Below, in pieces: positions 32,809-42,082 of a stretch of 53,833 bases of DNA (position 1 is the stretch's first letter; every line of letters begins with the position of its first letter). A program made the position numbers and the translations under genes. Origin of the DNA: Saprospiraceae bacterium (GTDB taxonomy: Bacteria > Bacteroidota > Bacteroidia > Chitinophagales > Saprospiraceae); contig JADJYH010000039.1 of assembly GCA_016719855.1 (NCBI GenBank), positions 1 to 53,833 of the forward strand, read 5' to 3'. The notes below the pieces were generated by a model that saw nothing but the letters and a program-made list of their open reading frames with translations, was not told where the DNA came from and did not search any database.

Positions 32809-34533
32809 ATGGAAAAGAAAATTATCACAGCTGATAACTTGTTAGAATTAATTGACAGACATGATGGCGCAACCCATTTCTTTGAGCTTGTGGAAACAAG
32901 AGTTTCAGGAAAACTTACTTTCGGACCTTCAATACGAGTCAGACATAAGGTTACATTCGTTGGATGTGACTTTGAAAACATTGAGTTTTCCAACGCTGAA
33001 ATTAATCACGAATTAACTTTCCATAAGTGCAATATGATTGACGTCAATGTCAATTCAAGTAAGTTTGCCAAGCCGCTTATAATAAACACTTGTAATACTC
33101 AAAAAGGCTTGAATTTTGAAAATTCATCTTTTCACTCAGTCAACCTAGAAAGCCTGCATATTGAGGCTGGAGAGATTAAAGTAGTTAAGGTAGAAAGTGG
33201 ATTTTTTAACTGCAATACAATTGTGGGTTCAAATGGAATAGAAATTTTGAAAAGTAACTTTAGTGATGAGGTAAGATTCTTGAATGTTCAGAACAATGGT
33301 CATTATTACTTTACTGATTCAAATTTTAAAGGTGGATTGCGAATATGGGCAGGAAAGGTGAATTCTGTAATGATATTCAATAATGGGACATTTGAAAAAT
33401 ACTTCATCATCGAAGGTGTTAAATTTGGAAAAAGCCTATCTTTTAACGGAGTCACCATTAAATCAGAAGCTAAAATCTCTTTTTCATCAACAGCGAGTAA
33501 AAGGGATGATTCAATAGAAACCATAGAATCCGACCCGCCCGAAGAAATCAACCTCTGGAACTCAAAGTTTGAAGGCGGGTTTCGCTACGAAGGAATTGCC
33601 AAGCCTGAACATAGAAGGGTAAAAAAAGTATCAGTTCATTGTTCTCAGAACTTAACTGGAGAAATGAGCTTCACTTCCATGAAGACAGATACTTTCCTGT
33701 TAAAAGGTGCAAATTACAGCGGTCGGATTATTCTCCATGATGTAGCTGTGAAAGAATTGCAATTGAAGGATTTCGCTAATTATTCTAAACTGCAGCTTCA
33801 CAATATTACTCCTTTAGACCAAGAAAGCACTATTTCCTTTGACCGCTCTGTTTTAGGCTCGACCAGTCTTTTTGATATTGACTTTAAAAAATTCAAAAAC
33901 CTGGTAATCACCGACAGCCAGGTTCTTGAAATAGTTCCCACGAACGTTGTGTGGACAGACAACGTATTTACTTCGAATGAGGCAGACGAAAAGGGCAATC
34001 CAATTCTAAACTCCACCAAAGCCAGGGAAAACTACAGGCAGTTGAAGCTGGTAATGCAAAAACAGGGAGACTCTGTTCAATTTCTTGAATTTGAGCGGAG
34101 GGAATGGCAAGAGTTTCGTAATTCAATAATGCAAACTCATTGGAAGTGGTGGCATTTAAGCTGGTGGAAGCGTTGTAATGACAGGTTCATTTTGTGGACG
34201 AATGGCTCGAATAATTTTGGGTTGAATTGGGTAAAACCACTTAGTCTATATTTGATTTCAACTTTTGTATTCTATGTTCTAATCTTATTTTGTTTAGATG
34301 AGGAAGTAACTTTTTGCTGCACTTCTGAATTTATGGATTTCCTCGCTTTTTTGAAAAGGTATGGTCTTCCTTTCATTTATATTTCAACTTCTTAAACCCG
34401 ACGCATCAGCTAATCCATTTTATGCCAGAACTTCTTAAGAACACCGGGTATGATTTGGAATACCTTGATGAGGCTTTTTGCAGCCTACTTTCTATTCCAG
34501 ACTGTTCGTGCTTTTAGAAAGTTTACTAAGTAA
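32809..34533 (+). CDS. AT-rich beta-helix (pentapeptide-like) protein with C-terminal membrane domain, frameshifted end
   Basis: About 570 residues once two frame changes near 34375 and 34470 are bridged; the first frame alone stops at 34395. Residues 1-400 are repetitive beta-strand-like turns (GKLTFGPSIRVRHKVTFVGC, FENIEFSNAEINHELTFHKC) as in right-handed beta-helix or pentapeptide-repeat proteins. Then comes a conserved KARENYRQLKLVMQKQGDSV-type helix, FLEFERREWQEFRNSI, WWHLSWWKRCNDRFIL and a membrane segment SLYLISTFVFYVLILFC. The bridged end contains LNPTHQ and MRLFAAYFLFQTVRAFRKFT, a plausible second membrane helix, ending at the TAA at 34531-34533. Base composition is strikingly AT-rich beside its neighbours, so recent acquisition is likely. 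Similar architectures exist in proteins of unknown function. Confidence 0.7.
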
Positions 34534-34746
34534 GAAGTGAATATCTTACGCCGCTGGCCCAAGGTATTCCCTTCAAAGCACGGCACCGCTTAGCTGAGGA
34601 TGAGGAAGATTATGTGCCAGTAGAGGCTAGCACACCCCCAAAAACACCCTTTTACAAATCCTTTACATCCTTTTACAAGCAAAAGCCGCATGATACCTGC
34701 ATGGCCTGCATCTTTGCCGCATTGTTTCACCAACCAATCTTAAGTC

Positions 34747-35759
34747 ATGCACAGCTACAATTTTGCTTTTTGCTCTTTATTCAATCTTTCTTTGCCTGTA
34801 ACCAGGTGTCGGAAGAATGCCAGCCATATCCTGCCAACCTCGTTTTTAATTCCATCACTGCCAGCCAGCAGCAATCGGAATCAGGGGCTGCCAATATCGT
34901 TTTTCAATCCGCAGACGGCGGGCAAACATGGCAGGACATCAGCGCAGGGCTGCCCGGAGGTTTGCAGGCCGAGGGATTTTTTGTTGGCGATGGCGAGCTT
35001 TATTTGCGAGCTGAACATGGCATGTACCGCAGCAGCACTACTTCCAAAGCCCCTGTTTGGGAAAAGGAGCTTTCCATTGACGACCGTAGCACTGCCGTTT
35101 CCGCTGGCCCGGCTGGGGTAATTGCCTACAACAACGGAGGCCATTTTTTTCAAAAATTATACGGCACGGGGGTTTGGTTGCCCATATTCACGAACTTCCA
35201 GGACCAGTCAGTGCGCACCGTTTTTGAAACCCCGGACGGTTCCGTTTTCGTCGGCTGCGACAACGGCATTTTCAAATCCGCCGACCATGGAAAAACCTGG
35301 AAACACGTCTTTGAGGATGGCTGGGTCATACACATGGTGGAGTCAGGTGGCGTGCTCATTTGTACCAACGAGCAAGGGATTTTGCGCTCGACCGACGGCG
35401 GCGAACACTGGGATGTGGTGCTGAGCGAAGGCGGCGTGGGCATCGCCGTGGAGCGCATCGAGGGCGGGTTTGCTGCCATCACCTACAATACCGAGTCGAA
35501 GACCAGAAGGGTGCGCACTTCCGCCGACGGCGGCAAAACCTGGCAGCCCATTGATGCGGGCCTTGCGCCAGACCCGCTCATTGCCTCCATCAAACAGGTG
35601 GGCGGATACTTCTTTTGCGGCCACCCCGACGGCATTTTACGCTCCGCCGACCGGGGCAAAACCTGGGAACTCCTACTTCCCGCCATCGGAAAAAAGGTGT
35701 TCAATTTGTCCGTTTCGGGCAACGTGATTTATGCGATACCAAGGGATGGGGGGTGTTGA
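34747..35759 (+). CDS. Asp-box (BNR) repeat lipoprotein
   Basis: At least five Asp-box blades are visible: FQSADGGQTWQDI, FKSADHGKTWKHV, LRSTDGGEHWDVV, RTSADGGKTWQPI and LRSADRGKTWELL, spaced about 45-55 residues apart as in a sialidase/sortilin-type beta-propeller. The likely start is the ATG at 34747 (MHSYNFAFCSLF), with a one-base shift near 34790 leading into LFACNQVSEECQPYPAN; this yields a lipoprotein signal with lipobox ending in Cys. Without the shift, the frame opens further upstream (34614 or 34701) with a poor N-terminus. About 335 residues. No catalytic Arg/Glu set of sialidases was recognised, so a binding or scaffold role is more likely. A hairpin terminator follows. Confidence 0.75.
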
Positions 35760-35838
35760 AAAACCCCGGCTGATTTTCGGGCATGAGTTCCGTCCATTTT
35801 TTCAAAAAACGCGTACCAAGGTCTTCCAATCAAAGAAC

Positions 35839-35884
35839 GGCACTGCTGGTTCCTCACCCGATATGAACCAGCAGTGCTGTTTTT
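35839..35884 (+). terminator. Intrinsic terminator after the Asp-box gene
   Basis: GGCACTGCTGGTT (35839-35851) pairs with AACCAGCAGTGCT (35866-35878) across a 14-nt loop, followed by GTTTTT. It lies in the convergent spacer and may also serve the minus-strand sulfatase gene. Confidence 0.85.
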
Positions 35885-35941
35885 CAATTGTCAAACCCAA
35901 CAAGGCCAGCAGGAAAAAAATCAATTTTTCCCCAACCCACC

Positions 35942-37930
35942 CTACTGCGGCGCCTGCTTCCCATTATGTCGCAACCACTGCGTCGTCTGGAAAACACTTT
36001 CCCCGTAAATTTTCATTTGCTGCGTAAGCTCAGGCAGGGAATCAGAATAGTCCTTCACATCGCCAGTACGATAGCGATAGAGGCTGGTGACGCCGTTGTC
36101 ACGGGCCACGTACATGTACTCGGAGTTGAGCACGGCGAATTTGTCGTCAGCGTAGGCACAGGCGAAGGGGCGCTGCTCCCGGAAGAGGTCAATGCCGAAG
36201 GTGTTGTTGACGTAAGGCAGCTTCAACATGCCCATGATGGTTGGGAACACGTCCACTTGGCTGCCAAGCTGGTTCAGGCTTTGCGGAGCGCCCAACAATT
36301 GCGGAGCGTAAAAAATTAGGGGCGAGTGGAGGTAGCTCAACGGCATGTCGTAGCGCTTGTCAAGCGAGGAGCCGTGGTCGGCAACGAACACGAAGATGGT
36401 GTTGTCGAACCAAGGCTTCTGCGAGGCCATTTTGAGGAACTTCCGCACCGACCAGTCCACGTACTCCACCACGCCGATTATGGGGTCTTCGTGCTTGGGT
36501 TTGAAGTATTTCGGGATGATGAACGGCCCGTGATCGCTGCCGGTCATGATGGCGGCGAAGAAGGGATTGCCCTTTTTGCTCAGGCGGTCCAAGTCGCCGA
36601 CAGCGTGTTCGTAGAGGTAGTCGTCGGGGACGCCCAGCGCACTGAGGATGCGGTCGGGCGGGTAGTCATCCTTGGACACGATTTGGTCGAAGTCGTTGGC
36701 CGTGAGGAAGGCGTTCACGTTGTCAAAACCCTTGTCGTGGGTGGTAAAATAGATGGTCGAATAGTCATACCCTTTCAAGGTCGAAGCGATGCCGGACATC
36801 GGCACCACCCTTTCCAGCGGGTGCTTGCGCTTCACCACCGGGTGCGAAAACAGCGTGGCGTACACCCCTGCGAACGTATGGATGCCAGCGGTGAACACGC
36901 TGTCGAAAGCAAGGCTTTGGGTGGCGAGGCTGTCCATGAAAGGGGTCAGGTGGTTGGGGTTGCCGTAGCGGCCCATCTTGCTGGCGCTCATGCTTTCCAT
37001 GATGACGAGCACCACATTGGGGCGGGAGGCCAGGGTATCGGCGAAGCTCACCTGCCGGGCTATCGGCGAATTGAATTCCTGTGCCGAGGGGATGTTCAGG
37101 TACTGCTGCATGTTTCGCACGGCCTCTCCGTCGCCCATCAGCCGCACGTTTTTGGCGTCGGTCTTGGAGCTTACATAACTTTGGGTAAACGTAAAGGCCG
37201 GGTTCAGGCCAAGCATGTTGATAAAGCCGTAGTCGGAGGAGTAGGCCGTACTGGCAACTAAATGCGACTGGAACGAGAACCGCCCCCAAATGCCGAAAAA
37301 AATCAAGGCACCGAACACCACAAACCACTTCACATTGCTGGACACCGAGCCTTCTCCATGTTTGAACAAAATATTGCGCAGCAACGACTTGTTCTGTTTG
37401 TAAAAAAGCCAAGAGAGGATAAAAAACGGGATGAGCGGCCACATATAGCGCCATTCTTGTATTATCATGCCGCTGAGCATACTCCCCGAATCCCCCTTGT
37501 CCGCCGAAATCATGACGGAGGTACTCAGCCTGGTATAAAAATGGTGGAAAAACGGCAGGTCGGTAGCATGGATGAACAGCGTCGCCACCACGCCCAGCAT
37601 CACTAGACCGAAGACAATGCGATAGAGCAGCTTGCTGTTCCAGCCAGCCAGGGCGTCAAGCATCAGCAATAGGAACGGCAGGGTGAGGAGATAGCCCATG
37701 ACCACGGTATCAAAGCGAAAGCCCATCAAGAACGCTTTGAAAACCAGCCAAATACCCTCGTCGGTTGGTAAAAAATGGAGCTGGTGAAACTCCTGTATCA
37801 ACAGAATACCCCGGAAAATCATAAAACCCAACATCCCCAATAAATATACCCGCACCAAGTAAGCCAGGTGCTTGGGGAGAATGCCTGTCAGCTTTCTTTC
37901 CTTGACCAAATCCAAAGTCGCTTCCTTCAT
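35942..37930 (-). CDS. LTA synthase-type membrane sulfatase/phosphotransferase
   Basis: 662 residues from the ATG at 37928-37930. The N-terminal third has five hydrophobic helices (LAYLVRVYLLGMLGFMIFRG, TVVMGYLLTLPFLLLMLDAL, LLYRIVFGLVMLGVVATLFI and others). The extracellular alkaline-phosphatase-superfamily domain starts near NVVLVIMESMSASKMGRYGN (metal-binding Glu), with the nucleophile Thr in AGIHTFAGVYATLFSHP. HGPFIIP and FVFVADHGSSLDKRYDMPLS carry further metal ligands. Such enzymes transfer glycerol- or ethanolamine-phosphate headgroups, or hydrolyse phospho- or sulfo-esters, outside the inner membrane. Gram-negative Bacteroidota lack lipoteichoic acid, so the donor and acceptor are unknown; modification of an envelope lipid or glycan is likely. 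A longer start would add 29 residues across the promoter region. Confidence 0.88.
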   Translation of the reverse strand: MKEATLDLVKERKLTGILPKHLAYLVRVYLLGMLGFMIFRGILLIQEFHQLHFLPTDEGIWLVFKAFLMGFRFDTVVMGYLLTLPFLLLMLDALAGWNSKLLYRIVFGLVMLGVVATLFIHATDLPFFHHFYTRLSTSVMISADKGDSGSMLSGMIIQEWRYMWPLIPFFILSWLFYKQNKSLLRNILFKHGEGSVSSNVKWFVVFGALIFFGIWGRFSFQSHLVASTAYSSDYGFINMLGLNPAFTFTQSYVSSKTDAKNVRLMGDGEAVRNMQQYLNIPSAQEFNSPIARQVSFADTLASRPNVVLVIMESMSASKMGRYGNPNHLTPFMDSLATQSLAFDSVFTAGIHTFAGVYATLFSHPVVKRKHPLERVVPMSGIASTLKGYDYSTIYFTTHDKGFDNVNAFLTANDFDQIVSKDDYPPDRILSALGVPDDYLYEHAVGDLDRLSKKGNPFFAAIMTGSDHGPFIIPKYFKPKHEDPIIGVVEYVDWSVRKFLKMASQKPWFDNTIFVFVADHGSSLDKRYDMPLSYLHSPLIFYAPQLLGAPQSLNQLGSQVDVFPTIMGMLKLPYVNNTFGIDLFREQRPFACAYADDKFAVLNSEYMYVARDNGVTSLYRYRTGDVKDYSDSLPELTQQMKIYGESVFQTTQWLRHNGKQAPQ

Positions 37931-38014
37931 TTTTTGAGAATACTTATCGCTTGTCGCTAATTTTTTTTGATGCTTAGGCCAGCCACCAATTGTGGTAATG
38001 ACGCAAAACCAGCG

Positions 38015-38022
38015 CAAAAATA
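38015..38022 (-). promoter_or_regulatory. Possible -7 box of the sulfatase gene
   Basis: The minus strand reads TATTTTTG, an exact TANNTTTG match, 84 nt upstream of the ATG at 37930. It lies in the divergent region shared with hemD. Confidence 0.35.
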
Positions 38023-38117
38023 ATCAAAACCGTTTCCTCAAAACATGTTTCAAAATCTCGTTGTTTGCATTGCCGCAACTATCCACAAAAACCAATCAAC
38101 GACCGACCATATTTTTG

Positions 38118-38786
38118 ATGCAAAAAATATTCATTTCGAGGGATTTGAGCGAAGATAGCATATTTCATAAATCATTGACTATCAATGGCTTTAAAGTACA
38201 TGCAGCTTCGCTGGTGAACTTTGCCCCTGCGCCAGTCCCCGAGATTCCACCTACCGATTGGGTCTTTTTTTACAGCAAAAATGCGGTCGCATTTTTTATT
38301 TCAAATGTCGGCCAAGCAGCACTGGCTCAGGTCAAAATTGCCGCTATCGGCGCTGGAACGGCCAAGGTTTTGACAACCGCAGGCCACCCGCCACAGTTCA
38401 TCGGCGATGGTGACCCAGCGCGCACGGCTGCGGATTTCCTGAAAGTGGCGCAAGGCAGCCGGGTGCTTTTCCCTCGTGCCAGGGACAGCCGCCAGTCCAT
38501 CCAACGGCTACTTGCCGACCAGCTTGTTGTACTGGACATGGTGGTGTACGAAAACGTTGCAAAGCAAGATTTCGACCTGCCAGAATGCCAGGTGCTGGTG
38601 TTCACCAGCCCACTGAACGTTGGGGCCTATTTTTCAAAATACAAATGGAAAGGCGAAAAGGTGGTGGCCATTGGCAATACCACAGCAACCGAATTGCGGA
38701 AGCTGGAAATCACGAATGCCGTAACAGCGGAGGAGCCTTCGGAGGGAGCGCTTGCCGAACTTGTGTTGAGATTGGTGAAGGAATAA
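38118..38786 (+). CDS. hemD: Uroporphyrinogen-III synthase
   Basis: 222 residues from the ATG at 38118. The HemD fold of two alternating alpha/beta domains is suggested by KIFISRDLSEDSIFHKSLTI, DWVFFYSKNAVAFFISNV (conserved SxNAV), KIAAIGAGTAKVLTTAGHPP, ARTAADFLKVAQGSRVLFPR, VLVFTSPLNVGAYFSKY and KVVAIGNTTATELRKL. The sequence family is very divergent, and the SKNAV plus IGxGTA pattern is the main support. It cyclises hydroxymethylbilane with D-ring inversion to uroporphyrinogen III, following HemC. An upstream in-frame ATG at 37992 would add 42 residues overlapping the promoter of the divergent sulfatase and is rejected. TATTTTTG directly precedes the ATG, too close to be its own -7 box unless translation starts later. 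Confidence 0.85.
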   Translation: MQKIFISRDLSEDSIFHKSLTINGFKVHAASLVNFAPAPVPEIPPTDWVFFYSKNAVAFFISNVGQAALAQVKIAAIGAGTAKVLTTAGHPPQFIGDGDPARTAADFLKVAQGSRVLFPRARDSRQSIQRLLADQLVVLDMVVYENVAKQDFDLPECQVLVFTSPLNVGAYFSKYKWKGEKVVAIGNTTATELRKLEITNAVTAEEPSEGALAELVLRLVKE

Positions 38787-38800
38787 TCAGCGGAGCGTTT

Positions 38801-38950
38801 TTACCCAAACCAGTTGCTGATGGCTGCTACAATCTTGGCACCGAACACAATGGTAAGCGTCCATTTCGTAACGAAATAGACCAGGAAAATAATCAAAGCC
38901 TTTTTGCCGTGCTTGATATAAAGCCTTTTGAGCCGATACTTAATTCTCAT
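38801..38950 (-). CDS. Small single-pass membrane protein, 49 residues
   Basis: A short minus-strand frame, ATG at 38948-38950 to TAA at 38801-38803, encodes MRIKYRLKRLYIKHGKKALI followed by IFLVYFVTKWTLTIVFGAKI and VAAISNWFG. It has a strongly basic N-terminus and one 20-residue hydrophobic helix, as expected of a small inner-membrane protein with its N-terminus inside. It is convergent with hemD, 14 bp from its stop. Codon use looks natural and the amphipathic design is unlikely by chance. Function unknown. Confidence 0.6.
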   Translation of the reverse strand: MRIKYRLKRLYIKHGKKALIIFLVYFVTKWTLTIVFGAKIVAAISNWFG

Positions 38951-39261
38951 CTTTAAATTTTGGTGCCAAATGGGCGATTCGATGACATTGAAACGCCTGT
39001 CAACGCTGATAGTTTAGCAGATTGAACAGGTGGTAAATAAATCCTGCTTAGCCTAGGGAATGAGAATGGGCGATCGGTGTTGAACTGCCTACGCTTGCAA
39101 GTCCAAATATGGTTGTTTTTGGGAAAAAAATTTAAAGTTTAACATTTCCGGCAAAAATTAGCGCCGTTCCGGCATTCTGTGTAACCGATTTGCAAGGAGT
39201 TGAGGTCAGCACAGTCCCCCCCTCAAACCCTCAAACTCCAAACCCCTCAAACACTTCCCTA
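38951..39261. other. 311-bp spacer with a CTCAAACC repeat tract
   Basis: No gene was seen. From about 39217 to 39250 the plus strand is a tandem of CCTCAAAC/CTCCAAAC units, which on the minus strand begins about 9 nt after the stop of the DUF6438 gene. The rest is AT-rich and presumably holds the promoter of the small membrane protein. Confidence 0.5.
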
Positions 39262-39795
39262 TCATTTGCCCACCGTGGGTCGCCAGTCGAGTCCATTGAT
39301 GATGCCTTCGAGGTAATCCTCAAAAGCCTCCAGTTCGGGCGGCGCTTGGTGGGTGTTCACGACACTTTTTTCCATGTCGCCCGCTCGGATGTAGGTAACA
39401 GTGCTGGGCAGGTCGGCCACCTTCTGGCCTTGGGGGTACACCCCGGAGAAGTCCCAATATTTGACGGCGTGAGCCTTGTCACGAATTGCGGTCAGCACGG
39501 TTTTTTCGACCCTGGCCTCGTACCAGCCCTTTCGCTCCACGTTGTGCTGGCCGTACCAAGTCACCTTGCCATCCGAGAAAAACTTCACCTGATAAACCGG
39601 GCATTTGCCAAAACAGGCCGTTTTTTGGTAGCCCACCACTTGGTAAGCCTCCTGTTTCGGCTCGCTCCCTGGGCGGTCGGTGCTAGGCATTGCGGGTTTT
39701 TCAGCAGGCATCGGTGGTGCTGCTTTGCGGTGGCAGGCGGTTAAAAGAACGACGGCGGCCAGTAGGCCAAGGGCAGTTATGAGGTGGAGTTTCAT
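39262..39795 (-). CDS. DUF6438-like lipoprotein
   Basis: 177 residues. Lipoprotein signal MKLHLITALGLLAAVVLLTAC with the lipid Cys at residue 21, then a Pro/Lys-rich linker. The domain from about residue 50 begins YQVVGYQKTACFGKCPVYQV and continues KFFSDGKVTWYGQHNVERKG, then VLTAIRDKAHAVKYWDFSGV and LPSTVTYIRAGDMEKSV. KTACFGKCPxYxVxxxxDGxxxYxG is the hallmark of DUF6438, a family of small secreted proteins without assigned function. The two cysteines of ACFGKC could form a disulfide or bind metal. It sits downstream of yidC on the same strand, separated by an inverted repeat of GTAAAAAG units. Confidence 0.8.
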   Translation of the reverse strand: MKLHLITALGLLAAVVLLTACHRKAAPPMPAEKPAMPSTDRPGSEPKQEAYQVVGYQKTACFGKCPVYQVKFFSDGKVTWYGQHNVERKGWYEARVEKTVLTAIRDKAHAVKYWDFSGVYPQGQKVADLPSTVTYIRAGDMEKSVVNTHQAPPELEAFEDYLEGIINGLDWRPTVGK

Positions 39796-39803
39796 CTTTA
39801 TTT

Positions 39804-39926
39804 AAGGTAAAAAGGTTAAAGGAAAAAGGAAAAAGTAGGGGCAGAGCATCCAATCCTTGTCAAAGGGTTGACTCTATCGGAAAGCCGGTTTGCCACTTTT
39901 TACTTTATCCTTTTTACTTTTTACTT
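39804..39926. repeat. Inverted repeat of GTAAAAAG units between yidC and the DUF6438 gene
   Basis: AAGGTAAAAAGGTTAAAGGA-type repeats (39804-39838) and their complement ACTTTTTACTTTATCC-type repeats (39895-39926) flank a 56-nt unique segment. The right-hand tract starts within 5 nt of the yidC stop on the minus strand. Confidence 0.7.
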
Positions 39927-39930
39927 CATT

Positions 39931-41825
39931 TCATTTCTTCTTCTTCGAAGCTGCTTCCCGCTGTGCGGCAACTGCTTGCTGCTGCTTCATGGCCTCTTCC
40001 AGCCTGGATTGGATGCCGCCCTTCTTCTTCGGCTTACTTCGATTGGCTTCGAGCTTTTCCTTTATTTTTTCGTGGTTTATTATCCAGTTCTTTGTCACCA
40101 GCGTCTGCGCAATGTTCAGCACGTTGCTGAACACCAGATAGCAGGTCAGGCCAGAGGCAAAATTGTTGAAGAAAAACAAGAAGAAAACCGGCATCAGGTA
40201 CTGCATCCACTTCATCATCGTGGCATTGGCGCCGCCCATGCTACCCATGTCCATGTTTTGCATGTTGTAGTAGGTGTACATGATGGTGGTGACCACCCAC
40301 AGTAACGTGAACAAGCTCACGTGCTGCCCATAAAACGGTATCTCGAATGGCAGCCAGAACGCCGCATCGAAGCTGGAAAGGTCGGTGGCCCAAAGGAAAT
40401 CAGCTTGGCGGAACTCGATGCTGGCCGGGAAGAACCGGTAGAGCGCCAACCACACTGGCATCTGAAGCGCAATTGGGAAACAGCCGCCCAGCGGGTTCAC
40501 GCCGAACTCCCGATAAACCTTCATGGTCTCCATCTGCAACTGGGTCGGGTCGTCCTTGAACTTGTCCCGGATGCCCGTCAACTGCGGTTTGAGCGCTGTC
40601 ATCTTCGCTTGCGAATGGAGCATTTTGTAGGTCAGCGGGTACAGCAGCAGCTTCACGATAAGCGTCAACAGCAAAATCACGATGCCCTGCGAGCCGACTA
40701 GCCCCATCAGCCCATTGAACAGCGGGCGGATAACCCAGCGGTTGAACGTGCCCATGATGCTTTGCCCAAAAGGAATAATGTCTTCCATATCGGAGCCGTA
40801 TGAGCGCAGCGCATCAAAGTCTTTTGGCCCAACATACAGTTGCATCGCAAACGACTGGGCATCGGTTGGAAAGCTAATTTCGGAGGTGAGTTTTTTAAGG
40901 TCATCGCTACCCTCCCCAACTATCTCGGTGGCCATCGAAGCACCGCTGAACGGGGCTTCTTTGGCCAGCAGCGCAGTGGCAAAAAACTGGTTGGAGTGCG
41001 CCACCCACTTCAGTTTGTCCTTCGACTTGTCCACTTCATCCGCCTTGGTGCAAGAGCAATAATCGTAGTCGTCTTCAACGGGTTTGTAGTAAACGGTGGA
41101 GTAGTTGACCTCGTACTTGAAGTTTTGTTCGAGGCGGTCGAGATAATCAATCCACGTTAGGCGAATGGGCGTGGTCACGTTCAGCCCCTGGTGCCTTATT
41201 CCGTACTCCACGCCGTAGCCGGTAGGCTCTATGGTGTACGACTGCTCAAAAGCAGCGCCGTTGGCACCCATTGCAGTAAAAACAATGGCGTTTTCGCCCT
41301 TTTTCACTGCTTGAAAATACAAATTCCCCGTGCCCACCTGCCCAGCTGCCACGCCCGGCATCGGTATCAGGTACTCGAACTTGTTCTTTTCATCCTCCAA
41401 CAATTTGAGCGGGAGCTTCACTTCCTTGTGGTTGGAGTCCAGTTCGACCTTGAAGTGCTTTTTCAGCTCCACTTCCTTGATGCGACCGCCCTTGTTGGTG
41501 AACAGGATGCGCATCACGTCGTTTTCCAGCACTTCCACTTTCTCGGAGCCTGTGGCCGCTGGCGCAAGTGACCCAAACTGCCCAACCATTTCGCCCTGTT
41601 GTTTGGCAATGGATTGCGAGTCGAGTTGTAGGGTGTCCCCGCTGATAGCAGTGGTTTGGAGCCCTAGTCAGGCTGTTCGGCCCGACGCTGTTCCACCTGG
41701 CGGATGGAGTCCAAACGGGCTTCCGTCGCCTCTTTCATTTTCTTCTGCTCCGGCCCGATGACCAATTGCATGGTGATGAGAAGGCCAAATATCAAAACAA
41801 ATCCAATTACTGTATTTCTGTCCAT
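39931..41825 (-). CDS. yidC: Membrane protein insertase YidC, one frameshift
   Basis: About 630 residues. The N-terminal anchor MDRNTVIGFVLIFGLLITMQ starts at 41825. A one-base slip near 41660 interrupts the frame (after RRAEQPD), and TTAISGDTLQLDSQSIAKQQ resumes it into the periplasmic domain. The conserved insertase core begins WVIRPLFNGLMGLVGSQGIV, then KLLLYPLTYKMLHSQAKMTALKPQL, GVNPLGGCFPIALQMPVWLALYRFF and WMQYLMPVFFLFFFNNFASGLTCYLVFSNVL. The tail is strongly basic (NRSKPKKKGGIQSRLEEAMK), as in forms that contact the ribosome. It inserts and folds inner-membrane proteins with or without SecYEG. As yidC is essential, the frameshift is most likely a sequence error. Confidence 0.93.
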
Positions 41826-42006
41826 CAATGTTGTTTTTGCTGGCGCAACTCGGGGTTTCAGGTTTGTGGTTTCAGGTTCCAGTAGCCCTTTAACTTCAAA
41901 CCAAAATACTGCCCTTCGCCAAAATGCCCGCAAATGTAAATATTTCCCGTTTGCGATTGCACAGCACTTGACGATTGTCTGGTTTTCATGGAAGAACGGG
42001 GGCTTG

Positions 42007-42076
42007 GGATTGTTGAATTGTTGTATTGTTGCCCGTAATACGACAACAATCCAGCAATTCAACAATTTAACAATCC
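42007..42076. repeat. Spacer hairpin with CGTAATACGA loop
   Basis: Left arm GGATTGTTGAATTGTTGTAT onward (42007-42031), 12-nt loop CCCGTAATACGA (42032-42043), right arm of CAACAATCCAGCAATTCAAC type (42044-42076). The right tract ends 6 nt before the ATG of the glycosylase gene. Confidence 0.75.
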
Positions 42077-42082
42077 AACACC

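Noticed and set aside
38110..38117. TATTTTTG as the hemD -7 promoter box
   Set aside because: It directly touches the ATG, so transcription would start inside the gene. It is possible only if translation begins further downstream, for which there is no good codon.
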